Shown: piece by piece, positions 55,051-64,000 of the stretch
Numbering within the stretch: position 1 is the stretch's first letter
Layout: each line of letters opens with the position of its first letter
Assembly (NCBI RefSeq): GCF_964031045.1
Contig: NZ_OZ034994.1
Coordinates: 682,001-746,000 of the forward strand
Length of the DNA: 64,000 nt
From: Spiroplasma endosymbiont of Aspidapion aeneum
GTDB taxonomy: Bacteria; Bacillota_I; Bacilli_A; Mycoplasmatales; Mycoplasmataceae
Direction: 5' to 3'
The notes under the pieces: model-generated
Told to the model about the DNA's origin: nothing
Databases searched by the model: none
The model's input: the letters and a program-made list of their open reading frames with translations, nothing else
Translations under genes and position numbers: made by a program

Positions 55051-58000
55051 TTAATTATTGATACCAGCAATAATTTGTTCTTCACCAGTAACATAAATGC
55101 TATTAATATGTTTTTTATTTGCAATTTTCTGACGAATACGGAAGCCTTCTAACCATACCAATAATGGAATTGTTAAATATAAGATAACAAGGTTTGATAT
55201 TAATACACCAATTAAGATTGTAAATCCAATTGTAAGAATCTGATTAAAGGCAACAAGAACTCCTATACTTATTAATAGGTAAAATATAGTAATTAAGATC
55301 ATACGTCTAAGTGATAACTGATATACTGATGACTTAATTTTTTGAATATATTGATTTGTTTGTTTTTCTTTAATAATTTCTTTCTTATTTAAGATTTTAG
55401 CATTATTATATTCTACTCGGTTTAGTTTTTTAAATTGACGATATTCTTGTTTTAATTCAAAAATTTGTTTTCTAACATTATATTTTTCTTCACCAGTGAT
55501 CTCTGTTCAATATTTTTTATATTCATCTTTGGTAACAGAGGGATCTTTTTTTAGTAGTACTTTTATTTTGTCATTCATCTCTCGACGAAATTCATAATTT
55601 TTATCACTACGTTTTTTATTTTCTTTCTTAATTGTTAAAATATTTTCAATTTCATTTTTAAATAATTCTGTTAGTTTTTCCTCATCACGAACAGTTATAT
55701 TTCTTTTAGCATATAAGAAAGTGGTTGTTAAACTTAACATTGCATAAGCAAATACAAATATAGAAGTTATTAAAGTATTAATTCCGAAAGGAACATAGAA
55801 TGCAATAATTGTTGAAAATGTAAGACCGATGATAACGAATATGGAGAATAACATTGCCATAAAATAAGTTCATTTATATCTTAATAGGTAGTAGAACAAT
55901 AACAAAACCATCCCTAAAATAAATGCATAAATATACTGTTTCACTTGTTCTATTGCAGATGATGGAGAAGTTTTTTTGGCTATTGCTCCTCCTGAATCAG
56001 AAACTGTCGTTGCCTGAAAATTAATTTTAAAAGTGTTTGCTAGAATCTGTTTAATAAAATATGATTCTGAAGATTTTGACAACTGAACAGAAATTGTAAC
56101 TCATTGATAAGATTCAGTATTTTCATTAGAAGATGAGGTTGGCAATTTAAAATTAGTACCATATGTTGAATAAACATCATTTATAATTGCAATATCTCCA
56201 ATACTTGAAGATTGAATTGCATTATGTAAAAATCAGTTAGCATATATGTTATTTGCCAATATTTCTGTTAAGAAATTACCAACAACTTGAGCTTGTTTTT
56301 TATTTAGTTCATCTTTAGTAATTACAAGATTAGTTTTCTGAGTACGCGCTTTTTCATAATCTGCAATATCCGATTTTAGATCTTGTTTTAATTGACTTGA
56401 AAAATCACCAATAGAACTATCTTTATCGAGAGATTCCATACTTTCATATGCATCTTCTACTGTATCCCCTCAAAATGTATAATCAACTCTATTTGCAAAT
56501 GAATAATCATAATGTGGGCCAATAACAAATCCCATAAAAGCAGAAATAAGAACGATTAAAACCGCCCCAATTGAAACTAACCTTTTTCCAATTTTAATTT
56601 GGTTTAACTTAGAATTTGTTTTAAATCTATCTTCAATTTGAACAACTTCACTATCATAAAAATCATCTTCTGTTCTTGATAAGTATTCATCTAACACAGT
56701 ATTAATAATTTTTGGTGCATTTTTAGATAAATCTTCCTCATTTTTTAAATATTCATTTAAAAAATCATTTCTAGTTTCTAAAATAATTTTAGTTTTTTCA
56801 ATTTTAAATCTTATTTTTGAAAGTTTAGCAACTTCATATGTTTCATCATAATAAGCTTCTCTTTTTTCTAACATTAAAATTCTTTTATTTAGACGTTTAA
56901 TGAATTTTCTTTCTTCTTTGATATCTGTTTTAACCAGTTTAGTTTCTTTCTTCTCTAGTTTTATAAGCAATTTATCAACATGAGTTTCTAATTTTTTAAT
57001 TTCTGAATTATAATCTTTAGTTCTTGAATTTATTCTATCTAAAGTTTTTTTTCTGCTAGCTTCTAATTTATCAATATCTTTGTTAAGAATAGAAATTTTT
57101 GTTTGGGCATTGTTTTTGCCTTCTTGTTCTTTGTAGTATGATATTGTTTCATTTACCGAAAAAACTAAATTATCATATTTTTTTTCAACTGCTACGCTAT
57201 CAATCTTGTTTTTATTTAATAAATAATTAATTCGATCTCTTTTAGTTTTTATCAAATAATAAATATAAAAATTATCTGTTGAATTTGTAACTTTTGCTGT
57301 TGGGAATAAAAATGGGTATGATTCAAATCATCTAGTTTTACACAAAATTTTAAATAACAATATAGATATAATTAAAAACATAAACAGTGAGAATAACAAT
57401 GATAAAGATAAAGAAATTGTTAGAAGTTTTAAATTAGATGAAGATATTCACAACATACAAACTAATGGAATTAAAATTGCCAAAATTGCATCAATAATTG
57501 TTGGTAAAAATTCCTTAATTGAAATATTATATGAAGAATTAATCGACCTTTTTTTTGTAAATACGTTTTCTTTTATATTCTCAAAGAACTGTGCATATAA
57601 TTCTGTATTGAGTCCAATAATAATAAATAAGGTAATAATTGTTCCGATTCCTGTTGGAATTGAGAATCAAACACCTACACTAAATATAAGGACAGATATC
57701 AAGACCATTGCTACAATTGCGACAGCTCCCAATAACCTGTAAACAAGAACTAAATATGTAAGCAAGGCAATTACAAGAATTCCCATGAATATATAAAATA
57801 CCTCTAAATAATTAGGTGAAACTTTTGGTCCAAATTCATATAGCGAAGAAACCTCGTATCTAAATCCAGCACTTGAGGCATTAAATAATGATGAACCCAA
57901 TTTTGCCAATGAATATGAATTTACAAATGTAACAAGATATTGACCATTTAAAACAAATGATTGGCCCACCTGTGCTGTTTGCGTTGAACTAGTGTTTAAT

Positions 58001-59403
58001 GTTCCGTCAAAGACAAAGTAGTTCATTAAGGAATTTAAAACGTTTCCATCAATCAAACTACTACCTGTTCCCTTGTAGCCTAGAATTAGATCACATATTA
58101 CAGGATTAATTGATGAGAAAATATCATGAGTATTTCCATAATTTTTATCTGATTTTTTTCCTTCAGAAGATGAACTATCAAATAAATGTGTAGCCGCATA
58201 TGTTCCACCAGTTTGAAAATCTTTTGTTGTTGCATTTGAATCATACACATAATTTGAAGTAGAATCCAAGAACTTTAATGTATTATATATACCATTTTGA
58301 TAAAAATTACCAGCAGATGAAATATCTGCATTAGAATCATCCATCAATGAATCATAAAAAACATGCTTTGGATTATCTTTAGTTGTATATGAACAATAAA
58401 ACATATCATAAATAATATCTGCTATCAATTTATCTGCAGTTGTTCCACTAGAACGTTTTTTTTGCATTGTTTGTCTTAATGGAGTAATAAAATATTTGTA
58501 GTATTGGTCAACTTTATCTTTGGTTGATAGCTTATTTGATGCTGCTTGATAATAGTTTCTTACTAAATTATACATAGAATCTGCATCAACTAAAATAGCT
58601 GCTCCACCAGTGAAGTCCTTAGAACCACTACTTCCCCCGCCAGAGTCATCTCCGGCATATAATTTTGTACATTCATTATTATTTTGGGTTAAATTTGGTT
58701 TGGGTGTTGTTCCACCTCCAGATAGAGAATTTAAATATGTAACTAAATTTGTTGAATTTAGTTCATACTCTATTACCGGGAGTCTACCAGTTGTAATTGA
58801 AATAGCTGTGCTTTTAGCACCTTTTATATAGTTAGACATTGGGTCTCTTGTAAAATTAATATCAGAATCATCTGCTTTTAATGAAGAATAAGTTGGTGGA
58901 GTTTTAGATGAATTTTTTACTAATAAATCATCATATTTTGTATTAACTTTACCGTCGGTTGAAATGAAATATACAGACCCAGCACGCTCAATCGCATTTT
59001 TAAAAAGTGTTTCATTTGAATATGAACTCTTAGGCGCTGTTACTTTTAAAAAGTTAGAACCAACTTTTTCAACAGAAATGCTATTAACCCCCAAAGGATT
59101 TAAACGAGTTTCTAAAGATTTTGCAGCTTTTGAAGAATCACCATTTGGTTGACCATCTGGATTTTGTTGTGAATTTGAGCTTACATCATTAACAGACACT
59201 AAGGCAGAATAATAACCCCCTGTATCTGCATCAAATGATTTATTTTCATAATAATTAGACAATAAAAAATATGAACCAATTAGCATTGAAGATAATATTA
59301 AAAGAAGTGATACTATACGTAAAAACTGATTTCTTATAAATGTACGTTTAAATTTTCGTTTTTGGGAATTAAGTTTAACTGTTTTAGATTCATTTCTTTT
59401 CAT
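55051..59403 (-). CDS. secDF: Protein translocase SecDF, single very large polypeptide
   Basis: 1450 aa, about twice the length of the fused SecDF of Bacillus subtilis. Order: basic N-terminus and membrane helix (about 29-50), a large Ser/Gly/Asn-rich extracytoplasmic P1 region, SecD membrane bundle (about 535-710), a roughly 220-residue Lys/Glu coiled-coil cytoplasmic linker (720-940), SecF helix and periplasmic part, SecF bundle (1155-1265), a charged cytosolic loop, and two final helices (1368-1425). The conserved Asp motifs (VDANV in SecD, NDT in SecF) are not seen; instead there are IGLNTELYAQFFENIKEN and AYAMLSLTTTFL. It aids late steps of protein export. Six or more UGA Trp codons. Confidence 0.85.
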
Positions 59404-59568
59404 TTAATGCTCCCTACTAATTTTTATCAATTGAATAATTTTCAAAAATTTATTAAAACCTTTAATTATTATATTACAAAATCAACCTTAACATACAAAA
59501 TTATTGCTTATATTGATAAAAATTATTAAATTTTTAATCTATAAAGGACATACAATTAAATTATTTGG

Positions 59569-61158
59569 CTATGAATCCTTATTATTTTTGTTATAATTTT
59601 GTTCACTTTTTTGTTTACTATTTTTTTTAATTAATCTCTCTTCCTCTTTTTTTGCAACTTGCAAAGCTAAATTTCTAATTCTAAGTAGTTCATTTGAATC
59701 TTTCATAACATTATTTTTTGCAACTTTTTTTGCATGTTCAAATTCAGATTCTGTTTCGAGGTTAAAGAAACCTTTTATAGATGAAGTTTTAAGTGTCACA
59801 ATTCTTATCTCAGGATCAATCATAAATAAATCTTTTTCAATTAGTTTTCAATTTAACATTAACATTGATAACAAAATATTTGATCTTTCAATTTTAGTAG
59901 TTGGATTTACTCTCATGACATTTCAAGATACAAGATCATTTTTATATCCTTTATCTGACAAAAAATTAACAATTTTTTCTTCTTCTCTTGTGGTTATAAT
60001 ATGTGTTCTTACTTTATATCGAGGGTATAATCAATTAATTGATAAACTTTGGACAACAACACCCAATAATGATGAAAATAGTGACGGTCCAAAAATAAAG
60101 AATATTCTTAATTTAGAAGCAATTGGACCATTGATTTGATTTCCATACCCTAAATTTACAGCTTGTCGTAAATTTGCTAGTCAATTATTTGGATTAATAG
60201 TAGCAGTGGGATCACGAGAGATTAAATAGGCTTTAACAGATTCATATAATGTTTGTCCATTACCCAATTTATAAGCATTTGCATCGTTAAAAGTGTATTG
60301 TGATAAAACATTATATCTCTGTGCAATTGGTATTTCAGCAAGTGGAATTATTAGCGAATTTGCAATTACAACAGAAAATAAAATAATCATATTAATAGTT
60401 CTAGCAATATTTCCTAATGGTTTTTTATATTTCATTGAGAAGTAGAAAATTACAAAATCACTTCCACCAGAAGAAGACCCTATTTTATACAAAATTGAAT
60501 AAGCATAACCTAATAATAACCCAGATAACGCTGAAAAAAGAAATAAAAATATCTGTCCAGATAATGGAGAATCTGATATGATTTGTTGATAATTAACAAT
60601 AAATGTGAATTCTTTTGTATTTAGAAATGGGATAACTTGTAATAATTGATCAAAAGCCATAGATAGTGTAATATATATAAAAGATGACAATGTAAATTTA
60701 AGCCCGATCTTGAAAGCGCCAAAAATAATTAAAGGAATATTTAAAATAAAATAGTATATAAAATAAAATGAACCTTGTTTTGATATATCATTTTTATACG
60801 TTACAATTGCTAGAAACCTACATATTGTTCCAAAACCAAAAGAAAAATTACCAGTTTTACCGGTTGAACTTATCAAATAGTCAAATGTTATTGTTGTTAA
60901 TAGGCTAGCCCACACAACTAAAAGCAATTCTTTTCAAAAACGTTTTTTGAAGTATTGTTTGATAAGAATCATTTGCTCTCTTTTAGATAAAAGATAACTC
61001 TCAATATTTTCAATATCTATATTTAATAAATTAGAATTTACTTTCTTTAATGATTCATCAATTTCTTCTTTTGTAAAAACATCCTTTTCAGATTCTAGAA
61101 CTTCTTTTGTTGACACTATATCATCAACAATTCCATCTTTTTCATTATTTAATTTCAT
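59569..61158 (-). CDS. YitT-family membrane protein (DUF161 plus DUF2179)
   Basis: 529 aa, larger than the 280-300 aa of typical YitT proteins because of a 75-residue acidic N-terminus and a charged C-terminal tail. Five or six membrane helices, the DUF161 pattern GGSDFVIFYFSMKY, and a C-terminal DUF2179-like domain (THIITTREEEKIVNFL). The function of the family is uncertain; some members affect membrane transport. The gene is read from a single frame with two UGA Trp codons. Confidence 0.85.
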
Positions 61159-61240
61159 ATTAATTTATTTTTCTTCTCACATATAGTTATTATATATATT
61201 ATTTTATAAAAATAATATAAAAAAACTATTATTTATAAAA

Positions 61241-61266
61241 AAAATAGAGATTTATATCTCTATTTT
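61241..61266 (-). terminator. Terminator of fib
   Basis: 11 bp stem AAAATAGAGAT with ATCTCTATTTT, 4-base loop, A/T-rich flanks, starting 20 bases after the fib stop codon. Confidence 0.85.
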
Positions 61267-61286
61267 AGTTTTAAGTTAACTAATAC

Positions 61287-62822
61287 CTATTCAGGTTTCA
61301 ATCTTACAGTTACTTTAAATGAACCAACTTTAATTGGATCATAGTCAGTTCTCATAATATCTACAACTGTGTATTTATTTGCAAATCCTTTGTTTCATGT
61401 ACCAAAATTAATGTTTGAATTAATTTTATTTTTTGATTCAATTCACATTGAGATTCTTTTATTTCTCAACGCAGGTATCTTAGCAAAGATTTTTATTTTT
61501 GCAAATGGAGAATCAGTTTCTTTTAACATTTCATTCAAGTGTTTAATAACCTCATTTGATACTAATTTAGTTCCAAATGTTTTATCTTCAACAAATTCAT
61601 GAGTAGCATTATTTGATATATAGAAAGTAATTGGCATATCAATAGTTACTAATAAGTTTTTATTAACAACTGTTGCACCTTCGTAAGTATAACTTGATTT
61701 ATCTTGACATTTGTCTGCAATTGCTTTAGATATGTTTTTACACACATCTTCAATTGATGAGAAATGTTTTACTTTAACATCATATTTTGCTGATTTATTT
61801 CACAATAATTCATCATCGTTGATATCATAGTTTTCAAGAAATAACATTTTACGCAATCATTTCTTAGGAGCATGTTTTCATTCATCTTCCCCTAAAATAA
61901 CTTTTGATGGTCCTTCTTCATCAAATTTTGGTTTCATTACTTCAATAATGTCCAAAGCTTCAGAAGTTTTTTCTTTCCCATCTACCAATAATAATGATGG
62001 TCCGATTCCAGATAGTAATTTAGCTGTATTTGCTTTGAATTTTGCAATTCATCCATCATGTTCTCATTCATATAATTCAAAAATAGCTTCCAATTCATCA
62101 TTATTACATTTTGAAAAGTCAATTACATATTTTGATGATAATAAATTGAACAATCTAGCAACTAAATATTTTAAGGTGTTTGATGTTTCATACATTTTAA
62201 ATTTATGTAATGGATCATTATCTCATGGAGATAATGCATTATTATACATAATTTTCAATGAGAGGAAACCTATACTTGATTTTTTTGCAACTTGTGCAAT
62301 AGCACCAGCCTCAGTATCAATAACATCAATTGATTGACCATATTTGTCAACCATTTCTTTAAATTGTTTAGAATTATAAATTAACATATCAGCAGTTCCT
62401 ATAATACCGTCTGATACTCCTAATTTAAAGTTTCTAATTTCCTGTACAAATTCATCGTTAAATGTAAATGCCTCTGGTTCATGAACTATTTGTCCATATT
62501 TAATATCCTTAAATACAGTTAAATCTGCATCACGGTAAATGAATTTTGTTCCCAATACTGTACTTGCTGTATCAAATTTATCATTTGTAGATAAAGCAAG
62601 ATCAATATTAATTACAGTTTGCATTTCTGCATATTTTTCCATTAAATATGTCATCGCCATTGCTGCATTAGCCTTACCATAACCAGTAGTTGCGATTATG
62701 AAAGACTTGTTTTTAAACCTTACTATTTGAATAACAACATTTCTTCATCAGTATTTTTTTAGTGTTTTTATTCCTTCACGGTCTTTTACACTAAAATATG
62801 CCGTTGTTATGATTCCTATCAT
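61287..62822 (-). CDS. fib: Spiroplasma cytoskeletal fibril protein Fib
   Basis: 511 aa, matching the roughly 512 aa of Fib from other spiroplasmas. MIGIITTAYF, ATTGYGKANAAMA and VIDTEAGAIAQVAKKS show the nucleoside phosphorylase/MTA-SAH nucleosidase fold of the N-terminal half. The C-terminal half (GEDEWKHAPKKW, then DKSSYTYEGATVV) is specific to Fib. The nucleosidase acid Glu near the N-terminus and the catalytic Asp (here Asn in IMYNNAL) are replaced, so it is probably not an enzyme. Fib forms the internal ribbon that shapes the helical cell and drives swimming. Good promoter at 62986-63015 and a long structured leader. Confidence 0.96.
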
Positions 62823-63163
62823 ATATTCACCATTTCCTTTTTTCTACCCATTTTATATGGGGTGGTTGTTTATAAAGAAAAATTAACCTAAAAGTTAATA
62901 TTTCTTGGCTTGTGAGTTTTTATTTTTTTTTTAAAAAAACAAACACTATCTCAACAAACAAGCAATTATTGAGATGTTAATATTATTATATCTAAAAAGT
63001 ATATCATAAAGCAAGGAAAAAAGATATATTTGTGTTTTTTTTAATTTTAGTATAAATCGTAAAAAAAAAGATAATTGAACCAATATTTAGATATATTTGT
63101 CAATTATATGTAGATATTTTTTTATATAAAAGATATTAAGTCTATTTTTGCAATAATTTTAAA
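62823..63163 (-). promoter_or_regulatory. fib promoter and structured 5' leader
   Basis: On the minus strand TTGCTT (63010-63015) and TATAAT (62986-62991) are 18 bases apart, the best-formed promoter in the window. Transcription from about 62979 gives a leader of about 157 bases. It can form three hairpins: ATCTCAA/TTGAGAT, ATTAAC/GTTAAT with a small loop, and CCCAT/ATGGG next to the AAAGGA ribosome binding site. The last could control access to the start. Confidence 0.7.
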
Positions 63164-64000
63164 TTAGTTATCGACTTCATTATATTTCTGCTTTAATTTA
63201 TCTAATTTTGCTTTTGCTTTCTCTTTTTTCTTTCTTTCAAGTTTAGCTTTTTCTGCTTTTGTTTGTTTTTCAACTACCTTACGATTACGTCTTTTATCAA
63301 GAACTTGATTTAGTTTGGCAATTTGTTCATCACGAAATGCAATTTCTTCTTCTTTTAGTTCTCGCAAATTATCAAGAGTTTCATTTAAGGATTTAACAAT
63401 TTGGGAAGTAGACTCTGGGTCATCTGGGTCATAATACATAACATTATCGAATATATCTTGTGAAGCTATATTTGGCATTCCACCAACAACCAATGAGTGA
63501 AAACGATTATATTTTTGTTTTAAATTAGTTAAACGAAGTCTCTGAACATTAGACATTGAATTTAGCATAAAATCTGAAATCATCAATAAATCTGCGCGTT
63601 TAAAGTCTTCCTCTCACATTTTATCCATAATTTGGTCAAATGCTGGACTTGCATTGGTTAACCCGTAAAATGATTTAGAAATGAATTTTAATAACTTATC
63701 TATATTTAACTTCCTTGCTAAAATTGTAAATTCCTCAACATCTTGGGCAAAATTGTATATCACAATATCCCTATCCCCTTTTAAAGCAACCTTAACAACT
63801 GCAAGTGCTAGTGCTTTAGCAATATACTCACCCGCCCCCTCCATTGAGCTTGATGTATCAATACAAATTATAAATTTTCCTTGATCAATTGGGATTGGAG
63901 CTTCATATTCTACTTCTTCAATATCGTGTTCAATAACAACTTCTCTTGATTCAAATAAGAGTGTCTGCAATTCACTTTCCACAAATTTTTTATAAAAAAT
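63164..64000 (-). CDS. VWA-domain protein, ViaA-like (N-terminus beyond window)
   Basis: 279 codons are inside the window; the reading frame stays open to the edge. The MIDAS metal site is DTSSSM. Further ViaA-like blocks are TNASPAFDQIMDKM, ADLLMISDF and KYNRFHSLVVGG. The last roughly 80 residues are a Lys/Glu/Arg coiled coil not usual in ViaA. ViaA-type proteins work with a MoxR/RavA AAA+ ATPase, so such a gene should lie just upstream, outside the window. Its neighbourhood with fib is noted; a direct link is not shown. A GTG at 63982 could be an internal start. Confidence 0.82.

Noticed and set aside
58610-59152. Plus-strand open frames inside secDF
   Set aside because: They are antisense shadows of a long, well-supported gene.
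299-62822. Many genes look split by in-frame TGA, as if this were a field of pseudogenes
   Set aside because: The breaks are nearly all TGA where Trp is expected (for example in aldolase, NusA, SecDF, Fib), so they are UGA-Trp codons of the mollicute code.
1-64000. tRNA, rRNA, tmRNA or CRISPR arrays
   Set aside because: No cloverleaf-like GC-rich blocks and no regularly spaced direct repeats were found by eye. The only GC island in non-coding DNA (31017-31058) does not fit a tRNA.

Overview
The window is a very AT-rich Spiroplasma chromosome segment. Two things point to this. First, nearly every gene reads through in-frame UGA codons as Trp (mollicute code 4), so genes that look broken under the standard code are intact. 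Second, the gene at 61287-62822 encodes the fibril protein Fib, the spiroplasma cytoskeletal protein derived from a methylthioadenosine nucleosidase fold. Lipoprotein signal peptides, PTS-rich metabolism and the nusA-ylxR-ylxQ-infB-rbfA order agree. Most genes lie on the minus strand. Coordinates given here are extended through UGA=Trp.

Layout. 1-3969: a four-gene overlapping operon (unknown 292 aa protein, beta-class DNA methyltransferase, MORC-type GHKL ATPase, Z1-domain protein cut by the window edge), a MORC/Z1 restriction-like system. 4272-10733: a cellobiose/chitobiose-type PTS operon (IIB, DUF3284-like, M17 aminopeptidase, IIC with a long tail, glycosylasparaginase, IIA), a divergent 64 aa membrane protein and an RpiR regulator. 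10919-15390: an IS3 remnant, a PHP-ATPase gene with a small partner (possible defence module) and about 0.9 kb of decayed DNA. 15465-20320: an ascorbate-type PTS (IIB, IIC, IIA) with class II aldolase, a divergent phosphofructokinase and a regulator. 20663-26735: a large unknown membrane protein, a second RpiR regulator, a pentose epimerase, a ribokinase and a second ascorbate-type IIC. 27044-32343: an ABC transporter with lipoprotein, a DUF2130 nuclease-like protein and a NYN-LOTUS protein. 32344-33612: a PAP2 membrane phosphatase.

33874-36981 is the most interesting part. A 22-codon peptide gene with a strong ribosome binding site is followed by a hairpin, then an E1-like ThiF/MccB-type adenylyltransferase with a probable peptide-recognition domain, then an ABC permease and ATPase. 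This is the architecture of a ribosomally made, modified peptide (microcin C-like) locus, with an ABC exporter in place of the usual exporter. Codon 19 of the peptide is UGA directly after Asn.

37245-46097 holds azoreductase, several unknown proteins, a large surface lipoprotein and an unknown two-gene operon. 46245-55030 is housekeeping: rsmE, rbfA, infB, ylxQ, ylxR, nusA, rel and apt. 55051-64000 has an unusually large fused SecDF (1450 aa), a YitT-family protein, fib with a long structured leader, and a ViaA-like VWA protein cut by the right edge.

Taken together the accessory half couples PTS sugar import to dedicated kinases, aldolases and epimerases, each PTS locus with its own RpiR-type regulator. 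It also carries two putative defence modules and one putative modified-peptide locus.
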